9,207 nt of DNA from Deltaproteobacteria bacterium (GTDB lineage: Bacteria > UBA10199 > DSSB01), in the NCBI GenBank assembly GCA_021414045.1, contig JAIOPF010000374.1, positions 1-9,207 on the forward strand. The letters are read 5' to 3'. Numbering within the stretch: position 1 is the stretch's first letter; each line of letters begins with the position of its first letter. Under the pieces are notes generated by a model that saw nothing but the letters and a program-made list of their open reading frames with translations, was not told where the DNA came from and searched no databases. The position numbers and the translations under genes are program-made. Below are positions 1-5,549 of this stretch, in pieces.

Positions 1-575
1 GGGCAGGCAAAACCGGGATGGCCGCCGCACTGCGTCGCGTGGCGGAGAAAAGCTCCAATGGCAAATCGGCTGGTGGTTCCAATCAGGATCTCGCCGCAGC
101 ACTCGAACGCCTGGCGGATGCGCAACTTGCCGCGGGCCATGTCAACGAATCCATCGATGCCCAGGCCGAACGTCTTAAACTTATTGATCGCGACAAAGAT
201 CCCGAAGCCTGGGTGGAATCCGCGAACAATCTTGCCCTCGCAATTCGTGCATATTTCCTCGTTGGGCAAGGATTCCTTCCCGTTTTTCAAGATGAGCCCA
301 GGGGTCGGAAATGCTTTCTGGCCCTCCGAGATCTGGAACCAAGACTTGTTCTCTTGCACTGCTTCTCCGCTGAACCGCATCGTGTAGAGAGAGAAACATC
401 CGTCGGACATTTGTTGGATATCGGGCAGGCTTCCCAAGGTTCCCTGGGCGAAATTTGCTTGGGAAGCGCCCACCGGGCCACCGCCCGCGGAACCATCCAG
501 GCTTCCTCCCGTGCAAGCCGACAAAGCGAGGACTAGAGGCAACCACCACCCGGATTTTCCAGAAAAGTTTTTCAT
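1..575 (-). CDS. Predicted lipoprotein A, unknown function, C-terminus beyond left edge
   Basis: The frame starts at ATG 575-573 and stays open for 191 codons to the window edge, so the C-terminus is missing. A GGAGG Shine-Dalgarno at 581-585, five bases before the ATG, decides the start. Residues 1-21 form a short lipoprotein signal: a hydrophobic core ending in the lipobox L18-S-A-C21, followed by a Gly/Ser-rich linker. From about residue 45 the protein resembles the two genes upstream in the cluster: GTLGSLPD at 46-53, RFSGE at 67-71, C109-T-N-C112-E-G-K, and a GKLRI...FAIGA stretch at about 149-175. The rest is Cys-rich (C160, C161, C183, C191). It is the last visible gene of the apparent operon, 33 bp after lipoprotein B. 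I do not recognise the family. It is likely membrane-anchored in the periplasm or outer membrane, and no enzymatic role can be assigned. Codon-level continuity and the good ribosome site make it a real gene. Confidence 0.8.
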   Translation of the reverse strand, partial: MKNFSGKSGWWLPLVLALSACTGGSLDGSAGGGPVGASQANFAQGTLGSLPDIQQMSDGCFSLYTMRFSGEAVQENKSWFQISEGQKAFPTPGLILKNGKESLPNEEICTNCEGKIVRGFHPGFGIFVAINKFKTFGLGIDGFVDMARGKLRIRQAFECCGEILIGTTSRFAIGAFLRHATQCGGHPGFAC

Positions 576-580
576 CCCAA

Positions 581-585
581 CCTCC
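581..585 (-). promoter_or_regulatory. Shine-Dalgarno of lipoprotein A
   Basis: GGAGG on the minus strand lies five bases before ATG 575-573. It fixes the start of the partial lipoprotein gene and lies in the 33-bp spacer after the stop of lipoprotein B (609). Confidence 0.65.
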
Positions 586-608
586 AAAAGAAACCGCGCA
601 CCCGAGCC

Positions 609-1373
609 TTAGGGCACGTGGAAGGGAATTTTACTGGCATTGGCGACGACGCGGAGATCTCGAACATGGACGATCTCTTTGTCGTAATACAACTGCGTCA
701 AAGCCTTTTCCGAATCAAACGCAACCCATTGCCCCACGGCCTCGGCCCCCTCGGGCATGAGGAAAAAACTCATGAAATGCCCTTCCACCGCCGGAAGGTC
801 TCCCCACGCGACATTCTGCCCCAGTTCATCCGGCGCTCCAATCACATAATCACGGTATCGTGCTTGGGTCAAAGTGGGCCAATCGTAGAGTCCCTGAATG
901 AGCTTCCCGAAGGTATGATAAGTCTCTTGCTCCAACCCGTCGCCCTGGACCAACGGAAGTACGCCGATATCGAGGACTCGAAGCAATCGACCCTCGCAAC
1001 AAGGAGAATGGCTGAAATTCGGAAAAGTGATGGCTTTCTCCAGCTTTCCCGAGGGAAATTGATTTTGGTCAAAATTGAGCCAAAAAAGGATGCCTCCGAT
1101 ATCGGAGGCCTTTTCTAGCTCTTCACCGGGAAAACGAAGGTCGAAGGCGAAGTTCTGGGTAACGTCCTGGGAAGCGGATTGCGAACCCAGAGTGCCGCTG
1201 TCCATCGCGGAGCCGCCTTGAATAGAACCCGACTTGCCGGTCCCCGCCGGCACCCCATCGCCTCCGGATCCAACTTCGGAAACCCCACCCGGACCTCCTT
1301 GGGAAAAATCGGCCCCCGAACAGGCCGCAAGGGCCGCCAGCAGCGCCCAGGGAAGAATTCGCCGCACCAGCAT
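609..1373 (-). CDS. Predicted lipoprotein B, unknown function
   Basis: This is a 254-residue predicted lipoprotein. The start is taken as ATG 1373-1371, whose A is also the last base of the upstream TGA stop (TGATG), a classic coupling arrangement. A GTG at 1376, one codon earlier, is the alternative. Residues 1-18 are a lipoprotein signal with two Arg, a hydrophobic core and the lipobox L15-A-A-C18. Residues 19-58 are a Gly/Ser-rich tether. The remaining ~195 residues are a globular domain that matches the C-terminal part of the 530-residue upstream protein. Matching points are SGTLGSQ 59-65, RFPGE 80-84, CCEGRLLR 125-132 then DIGVLP, TY..F.KL at 151-158, YVIGA 176-180, LPA..GH 193-199, MPEG 206-209 and a final DLR.V region near 239. 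I do not recognise the domain. It is probably anchored in the outer membrane facing the periplasm. The operon position between A and C suggests that the three act together. Confidence 0.85.
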   Translation of the reverse strand: MLVRRILPWALLAALAACSGADFSQGGPGGVSEVGSGGDGVPAGTGKSGSIQGGSAMDSGTLGSQSASQDVTQNFAFDLRFPGEELEKASDIGGILFWLNFDQNQFPSGKLEKAITFPNFSHSPCCEGRLLRVLDIGVLPLVQGDGLEQETYHTFGKLIQGLYDWPTLTQARYRDYVIGAPDELGQNVAWGDLPAVEGHFMSFFLMPEGAEAVGQWVAFDSEKALTQLYYDKEIVHVRDLRVVANASKIPFHVP

Positions 1374-2965
1374 CACTGACCACCCCCGGCTTTAATCTTG
1401 GTGCCCGACTGAGGAATGACTTGAAGCAAGGTGGATTCGGGACGGTATTGGAGAACGGACGATTTAGGCTCCTTAACGAGGATCCCCCGAGCAAAATGCC
1501 AATCCGGGCTCATCGTCATTTTCTCGAACTGCGCGTAGGCGGTGAGGTCATCCAGGTTCATCTCGATGTTGGCGATCGCGATGGGCTCTCCCTCCGGAAC
1601 CAAAAGCAGGCAATAAATATGCCCTCCCTTCGCGGGAAGGGTCGGAATTTTCACCTGGTTGCCGGCTCCGATGGCGACATCGACATAAGAAACCTTCGAG
1701 TTAATATAGATTCGCTTCAGTTTTCCCTTATGAAGCTTGGCGATGTAGGTCCGGATATCGGTGAAGGCTTCCGGTAGCGGGCCCAAGTCGAACCAACGGA
1801 GGAATCGCCCTTCACAGCCCTTGGGATCGGGAGCGCAGAGCGGGTGGTCTTGGTTGAAGACGCCCTCATGCACGGTGGCGGTGGACGGGAAGTTTTCTTG
1901 CCCGTCATCCTTATTGTAAATCCAATTGAGGGTGTCCTCGTTCCCGTCGTTGAAAAGCAGCGGAAGCTCGGGGACAACCATGTCGTTATCCATGTTGTAG
2001 ACGTCCGGCTGGGATCCGAGGATTCCGGAATCCGACTTCGCCACCATCATCTGGGTGCTGGTCTGCAACTCGCCCGTATCTTTGTTCGATTTCGGGTTTG
2101 CACCGCCGTCGCTGGGAAGTTCTTCACCGGGATTGGACTTTGCCTTGGCATCGTTGCTCGCGACGACCGGAGTTCCGCTGCCGGAACTCTCTCCCGACTT
2201 ATTGCCTGATTCACTGGAATTCCCGGCGACCTTCTCCCCCGCTTTGGGAGCGCCAATGGAGGAACTCGAATTCGGGAGAGCGCCATTTGGAGGAAGGCTG
2301 GCGGCTATCGGCGCTGGTTTCGCGACAGCGTTAGACGCAGCGACGGCCGGAGCCGAAACCACCGGAGCCGATTTGACGGTCGCTGCGGCGGCGGGAAGCG
2401 ACGCGGGGCTAGCCGCGCCGGAACTCCTGGATATCAGCGCCCCGCTGCTGGAATTTCCATTTCCAGCAAGCAACGCTGGCGAAGGCCCCAACACCGCAAG
2501 GGGAAGCTCCGGAGTGGCGAAGGACGTCGGAGCAGTGCCCAAGGATTTCGGCGGGCTGAAAGAATTTCGAGGAAAAAACGGCGGTTCGAGAACGCGATTC
2601 GATGCAGCGAAAGACTCCTCGCGCGTTTGAGTAGGAAGGTCTCTTTCTCCGGCCGAATTTCGGTTATTTATCGAAGCGCCTAAAGACAGGTTGGCATTTT
2701 CGGATGTGGATGGCTGGGCCGCACGTTCGGGCGTTTTGATCATCGACGGCGAGTTGGAAAGATCCGTCGGAGGATTTGCGACTACTCGTGGGGACTGAGC
2801 CTTGGCCACCTGCGTCAAAAACGATTTCTTGGCGGCACCTAAAGTCGACCAGACCGTAACCGTCTTTCCCTTACCCGAAGGGCCGGAAGAACAGCCGGCG
2901 TTCACCAGGCAGATGAATGCACAACTTATTGAAAATAATAGGAGTTTTTTCTTAATACCCCGCAT
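1373..2965 (-). CDS. Predicted lipoprotein C with long low-complexity spacer and shared C-terminal domain
   Basis: This is a 530-residue predicted lipoprotein and the first gene of the cluster. The N-terminus has KKK at 5-7, then a hydrophobic stretch ending VNAGC. Cys25 is the probable lipidation site, although Asn rather than Leu at -3 makes the lipobox imperfect. Ser at +2 and +3 would suit outer-membrane sorting. Residues ~55-310 are low complexity, rich in Ser, Ala, Pro, Gly and Asn, with no predicted fold visible; they look like a long flexible spacer. The C-terminal ~215 residues carry the domain shared with lipoproteins A and B: SGILGSQPDV 313-322, C377 and C384 followed by EGRFLR, DLGPLP 393-398, TYIAKL 406-411, DVAIGA 429-434, LPAKGGH 443-449 and VPEG 456-459. 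The ribosome site is weak (GGATGGGG, about 8 bases upstream). Function is unknown. A surface-exposed or wall-spanning role is one reading of the spacer, but that is inference only. Confidence 0.85.
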   Translation of the reverse strand: MRGIKKKLLLFSISCAFICLVNAGCSSGPSGKGKTVTVWSTLGAAKKSFLTQVAKAQSPRVVANPPTDLSNSPSMIKTPERAAQPSTSENANLSLGASINNRNSAGERDLPTQTREESFAASNRVLEPPFFPRNSFSPPKSLGTAPTSFATPELPLAVLGPSPALLAGNGNSSSGALISRSSGAASPASLPAAAATVKSAPVVSAPAVAASNAVAKPAPIAASLPPNGALPNSSSSIGAPKAGEKVAGNSSESGNKSGESSGSGTPVVASNDAKAKSNPGEELPSDGGANPKSNKDTGELQTSTQMMVAKSDSGILGSQPDVYNMDNDMVVPELPLLFNDGNEDTLNWIYNKDDGQENFPSTATVHEGVFNQDHPLCAPDPKGCEGRFLRWFDLGPLPEAFTDIRTYIAKLHKGKLKRIYINSKVSYVDVAIGAGNQVKIPTLPAKGGHIYCLLLVPEGEPIAIANIEMNLDDLTAYAQFEKMTMSPDWHFARGILVKEPKSSVLQYRPESTLLQVIPQSGTKIKAGGGQ

Positions 2966-3006
2966 CGAAGAACCCCATCCGCCATATCGGCCCGCAACCC
3001 AATTCT

Positions 3007-3012
3007 ATTATC
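3007..3012 (-). promoter_or_regulatory. Possible -10 element for the lipoprotein operon
   Basis: GATAAT on the minus strand (5 of 6 to TATAAT) lies in an AT-rich stretch (about 3000-3080) upstream of lipoprotein C. It would start transcription about 35 bases before ATG 2965. No convincing -35 hexamer sits 16-18 bp upstream, so this is a tentative site only. Confidence 0.3.
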
Positions 3013-3109
3013 AGTCATTTGCCCTCGAAAATTGCGGATTTATCAGATTTTTCCTCAAGAAAATTGCTTCGAGATCGGAGCTGAAATCAGGCTTCGGGAG
3101 GGAGTGTTA

Positions 3110-3180
3110 GCTCATCAAAGGCATAGCCAAGCCGGCGAGGAAAGCCCCATCTGAGAACGCGCGGCCAGCAGATCGGACAT
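3110..3180 (-). pseudogene. Remnant of the start of a cytochrome bd oxidase subunit I gene (cydA-like)
   Basis: On the minus strand, ATG 3180 opens a frame reading MSDLLAARSQMGLS, then SPAWLCL and a stop at 3117-3115 (21 residues in all). The first 14 residues match the opening of one family of cytochrome bd quinol oxidase subunit I, which from memory begins xxDLLAARSQMxLSLxFHIIFA followed by a GxAMPxxM segment. After a shift of frame (five bases, 3138-3134) the sequence reads GLAMPLMS (3133-3110) before a TAA, which fits that second segment. The simplest reading is that the cydA start survives but the middle of its first membrane helix is deleted with a frameshift, and the rest of the gene is gone. 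It begins 13 bp after the stop of the Lon-domain gene, on the same strand. No further bd-oxidase sequence is visible in 2966-3106. Chance resemblance cannot be excluded for so short a stretch. Confidence 0.5.
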
Positions 3181-3193
3181 CGGGGTCCCGCCC

Positions 3194-3850
3194 CTAGATC
3201 ATACCCGTGGAGGGAGACTTTGACTTGAGCAGGCTTTCTTTCCCGATCCAGGTTTCCACCGCCTCGAGACGGGCTTCGAGAGAGGGAGTTTCCAACATCT
3301 GCTGGCTGACCAAGGGGTCTTCCACGAGATGCGTGGCCAAGAGATGGCAAAAGATTTCGGGATCCTCGAGCCGGTTGATCACGGAGTGATAGTCTTCCGG
3401 AAGGTCGCGATAGATCGGCAACAAGGGTAGGAAATTCTCTCGGACCCGCTGCATCCTGGGCAGGATTTTGTCTTTGGCCTGCCAATCCTCGTCCGGAAGA
3501 ACCTCGACGGAAGCCTTGCGATAAAGACGGTCGCTGGGAATTTCCTCGAGCAATCTCACCCGACCCAATCCTTGAAGCATGATCTGGTAGCGACCGCCTT
3601 CCAGGCTTTCGCATTGGGTGATGACTCCGAAGCCAAAGACGGGAAAAATCCCGGGCTTCCCCTCGTAGTCCTGTTCGTAACCGGGCTTGAGCAAGGGAAT
3701 GCCCATCATCCCATGTCCTTCCCGGCAGTCTTCGACCAACTGACGGTAACGCGGCTCGAACACATGCAAGGGCAAAACCATTTTTGGGAAGAAGACCGTG
3801 CGCGGGAGGGGAAAAAGCGGCAAGGCTTTCAGGGCCTCCAGCATTTGCAT
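3194..3850 (-). CDS. Stand-alone Lon N-terminal (LON substrate-binding) domain protein
   Basis: This 218-residue protein consists of the Lon protease N-terminal substrate-recognition domain, with no ATPase or protease part. Hallmarks are LPLFPLPRTVFFPKMVLPLH beginning at residue 10, FEPRYRQLVEDC 31-42, MGIPLL 49-54, and GVITQCESLEGGRYQIMLQG followed by GRVRLLEE (to about 103). The C-terminal half is a helical bundle, as usual in this family. Related free-standing proteins of about 200 residues are common in bacteria; their role is unproven, with peptide binding or a proteolysis-related function inferred. The start at ATG 3850 is supported by GAGG five bases upstream; the ATG two codons later (3844) is less well placed. 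The protein is cytosolic. It follows the peroxiredoxin gene by 104 bp on the same strand and may be co-transcribed or use its own promoter. The short spacer after its stop leads straight into the cydA-like remnant. Confidence 0.9.
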   Translation of the reverse strand: MQMLEALKALPLFPLPRTVFFPKMVLPLHVFEPRYRQLVEDCREGHGMMGIPLLKPGYEQDYEGKPGIFPVFGFGVITQCESLEGGRYQIMLQGLGRVRLLEEIPSDRLYRKASVEVLPDEDWQAKDKILPRMQRVRENFLPLLPIYRDLPEDYHSVINRLEDPEIFCHLLATHLVEDPLVSQQMLETPSLEARLEAVETWIGKESLLKSKSPSTGMI

Positions 3851-3879
3851 AGCGACCTCACATTGGATTGAATGGGAAA

Positions 3880-3908
3880 ACCTTACCCTATTTGCCGGTA
3901 CGGGACAA
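3880..3908 (-). promoter_or_regulatory. Candidate sigma-70-type promoter for the Lon-domain gene
   Basis: On the minus strand, TTGTCC (3908-3903, 4 of 6 to TTGACA) is separated by exactly 17 bp from TAAGGT (3885-3880, only 3 of 6 to TATAAT). The predicted start near 3873 would give a leader of about 22 bases, which includes the GAGG ribosome site at 3859-3856. The geometry is good but the -10 match is poor. The -35 overlaps an inverted repeat with 6-bp arms (3904-3921). Confidence 0.3.
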
Positions 3909-3921
3909 GCGTGGCCTTGTC
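3904..3921. repeat. Inverted repeat, 6-bp arms with 6-base loop
   Basis: GACAAG (3904-3909) and CTTGTC (3916-3921) are perfect complements around CGTGGC, in the gap between the peroxiredoxin and Lon-domain genes. No T-run follows on either strand, so it is not a good intrinsic terminator. It overlaps the candidate -35 of the Lon-domain gene and could be an operator or mean nothing. Confidence 0.3.
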
Positions 3922-3954
3922 GGCCTAGAATTGCTCGTCATTAGCCACCTCGGG

Positions 3955-4452
3955 TCACTTCAGATCGCTCAAGACCTCTTGAATATGCGTCCCTGGATCG
4001 ACGCTGCGGTAGATTCGCTGGATCTTCCCCTGTGGATCGATCACGACGGTATCTCGAGAGGCGAAGAGAACTCCCTTGGCGCCATAGAGGCTGGAGATTT
4101 TCTTGTCGGAATCGACGAGTAGATAAAACGGCAGTTGGTGCTTTTCCTTGAAACTCTGATGGGATCCGGCGCTGTCATAACTCACTCCGAGGATAACGGC
4201 GTTCTTCCCCTCGAATCCCTTGAAATTGTCGCGGAAGCCCTCCGCCTCGGCGGTGCAACCCGGCGTATCGTCTTTGGGATAAAAATACAGCACCACGGTC
4301 TTGCCGCGAAAAGCCTTCAAGGAGATTGAATTGCCTTGGTCATCGACGGCCGTGAAATCCGGCGCCGTATCCCCGACCTTTAAATCGCCGCCATGGGCGC
4401 AAGCCATGGCGAGGAACGCAATTCCAAAAATCAAGGCGACGAATTTCTTCAT
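3955..4452 (-). CDS. Exported Bcp-type peroxiredoxin
   Basis: This 165-residue thiol peroxidase belongs to the AhpC/TSA superfamily, BCP (PrxQ) group, and reduces peroxides. Start ATG 4452 is chosen because GGAGG lies at 4460-4464, seven bases upstream. A longer frame reaching upstream has no ribosome site and runs into the methyltransferase gene. Residues 1-19 are a signal peptide (KK, then a hydrophobic core ending AMACA), so the enzyme should be periplasmic. Cleavage could follow AMA or ACA; Cys18 makes lipidation possible, but the lipobox is not canonical. The mature enzyme has VGDTAPDF 26-33, YFYPKDDTPGCT 56-67 with peroxidatic Cys66 in the PxxxTPGC motif, and Arg133 in SRDTVVIDPQG. The resolving Cys found five residues after the peroxidatic one in E. 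coli Bcp is Glu71 here, and no other Cys remains in the mature part, so it should act as a 1-Cys enzyme. It is 16 bp downstream of the methyltransferase gene, in the same apparent operon. Confidence 0.9.
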   Translation of the reverse strand: MKKFVALIFGIAFLAMACAHGGDLKVGDTAPDFTAVDDQGNSISLKAFRGKTVVLYFYPKDDTPGCTAEAEGFRDNFKGFEGKNAVILGVSYDSAGSHQSFKEKHQLPFYLLVDSDKKISSLYGAKGVLFASRDTVVIDPQGKIQRIYRSVDPGTHIQEVLSDLK

Positions 4453-4468
4453 CGAAACACCTCCCGCT

Positions 4469-5146
4469 TCAGACATTCTTTCCACCAAAGACGGCGAATA
4501 GACCGGACCGATAATAGCAATCGACTTCCTCGAAACCAAGTTCCCGCAACCATCCCGTTTGCAGCTCGACGGGGGCCAAGATATCGATCTTGGTCCTTTC
4601 AAGGGCTTCTCCCACTTCCTGATCGTTCAAGCCGGCGTCCCGCATGCTTTGGATCCAAAGGTTCCAATGCCGGTCCTGGAGTTCAGGCGACGCGAAACGC
4701 ACGAACTCGGCATTGATAAACCAGCCTCCGGACGCCAAGTTCTCCCGAATTTTCCCGTAAAGCGCCTTTTTCGCGGCGTCTTCGAGATGATGAATGGACA
4801 AAGAAGAGACGATCAACTCGTAGGGGCCCTTCCAATCAGCCTCCGCGTAATTGGCTACTTGGTACCGGAAGTTTCCGCCCGTGGCAAAACGCTGTTTCGC
4901 CTTTTCCAGCATCTCGGCGGTGAAATCGATCAAGGTATATTGCGCATTGGGAAAACGCTCGTAAAGGAACTGCGAGAGCAAGCCGGTACCCGCGCCCAAG
5001 TCCAGGACGCGAAAGACGTCTCCAGGCGCAAAGGGCGCCATATCGACCACGGTTCGGTAAAAACCGTCGAAGCAGGGGATCAATTTACGGCGATAGCGAT
5101 CGTAACGCTCGGCGATCTCGCGAAAGGTTTTTTGGACTTCATCCAT
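4469..5146 (-). CDS. Class I SAM-dependent methyltransferase
   Basis: This is a 225-residue cytosolic methyltransferase with a Rossmann-type fold. The SAM-binding motif I is VLDLGAGTG at 47-55. The acidic residue at the end of the second strand is Asp74 (TLIDFTAEML), and SSLSIHHLED (114-123) corresponds to the motif IV region. LASGGWFINAEF (137-148) follows. The closing LGFEEVDCYYRSGLFAVFGG is a frequent ending in this broad group. The substrate cannot be read from the sequence; CmoA- or UbiE-like small-molecule or tRNA-related substrates are possible but unsupported. It starts at ATG 5146, only three bases after the stop of methylglyoxal synthase, with no clear ribosome site, so translational coupling is likely. 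Its stop at 4469 lies 16 bp before the peroxiredoxin start. The packing implies one transcript for the three genes. Confidence 0.88.
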   Translation of the reverse strand: MDEVQKTFREIAERYDRYRRKLIPCFDGFYRTVVDMAPFAPGDVFRVLDLGAGTGLLSQFLYERFPNAQYTLIDFTAEMLEKAKQRFATGGNFRYQVANYAEADWKGPYELIVSSLSIHHLEDAAKKALYGKIRENLASGGWFINAEFVRFASPELQDRHWNLWIQSMRDAGLNDQEVGEALERTKIDILAPVELQTGWLRELGFEEVDCYYRSGLFAVFGGKNV

Positions 5147-5149
5147 GAA

Positions 5150-5524
5150 TCAAAGGCCCCGAATGAGAATATTGGCGCTCGCGAGATTGGTGGCCAAGGG
5201 GATGTTCCGCACGTCGGCCAAGCGCAGTAGCATGAAAATATCCGGTTCGTGAGGATGAATGCCCAGGGGATCCCGGAGGAAGATAACTCCATCCAAGGCT
5301 CCCTCGACGATCATCGCCGCGATCTGGGCGTCGCCCCCTTGCGGGCCGCTCTCCACTTTTTTGACTTTCAAATCGGCCTGCTCGAGATAGCGACCGGTGG
5401 TACCCGTCGCGATCAAATCGAATTTCCGGATGAATTTGAGATTGTCTTTGACGAAACCGACCATTTCGGCTTTTTTACCGTCATGGGCGATCAGGGCGAG
5501 ACGCTTCTTTTTCATTTTATTCAT
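5150..5524 (-). CDS. mgsA: Methylglyoxal synthase
   Basis: The enzyme converts dihydroxyacetone phosphate to methylglyoxal and phosphate, a cytosolic bypass of lower glycolysis under phosphate limitation or sugar-phosphate excess. The 124 residues carry the family motifs LALIAHDGKK 9-18, ATGTTG 39-44, SGPQGGD 59-65, RDPL 84-87, PHEPD 91-95 and NIPLATN 107-113. By alignment with the E. coli enzyme, His14, Asp65, Asp85, His92 and Asp95 correspond to its conserved active-site residues. The protein ends soon after NLASANILIRGL and is about 13-30 residues shorter at the C-terminus than B. subtilis and E. coli MgsA. The start is uncertain. ATG 5524 is chosen, but ATG 5515 and ATG 5551 are in frame and none has a good ribosome site; a very short leader is possible. 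It is the first gene of the minus-strand group with the methyltransferase (3 bp downstream) and is divergent from ndh. Confidence 0.92.
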   Translation of the reverse strand: MNKMKKKRLALIAHDGKKAEMVGFVKDNLKFIRKFDLIATGTTGRYLEQADLKVKKVESGPQGGDAQIAAMIVEGALDGVIFLRDPLGIHPHEPDIFMLLRLADVRNIPLATNLASANILIRGL

Positions 5525-5536
5525 GGGGCATTTCAC

Positions 5537-5543
5537 TACAATA
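5537..5543. promoter_or_regulatory. Shared, nearly symmetric -10 region between mgsA and ndh
   Basis: Only 25 bp (5525-5549) separate the two divergent starts. On the plus strand TACAAT (5537-5542, 5 of 6 to TATAAT) lies seven bases before ndh ATG 5550. On the minus strand TATTGT (5543-5538, 4 of 6) occupies almost the same bases, upstream of mgsA ATG 5524. No clear -35 is visible for either. The spacing predicts that ndh mRNA begins at or next to its start codon and that mgsA has a leader of only a few bases. Confidence 0.45.
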
Positions 5544-5549
5544 GAGTCC

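Noticed and set aside
2055..2630. Open frame of 191 codons on the plus strand
   Set aside because: It lies wholly opposite the low-complexity spacer of lipoprotein C. Its Ala/Gly/Leu/Pro-rich composition is the complement of that repeat-like sequence, and it has no ribosome site or family motif.
3087..3614. Open frame of 175 codons on the minus strand overlapping the Lon-domain gene
   Set aside because: Almost all of it is a second frame of the Lon-domain gene with Arg/Ser/Gly bias. Only its last part crosses the cydA-like remnant.
4453..4602. A longer N-terminal extension of the peroxiredoxin (start at 4602)
   Set aside because: It would overlap the methyltransferase end, bury the signal peptide internally and ignore the GGAGG at 4460-4464.
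4559..5230. Open frame of 223 codons on the plus strand
   Set aside because: It runs antisense across the methyltransferase and into mgsA, both of which have clear family motifs. It is a shadow frame.
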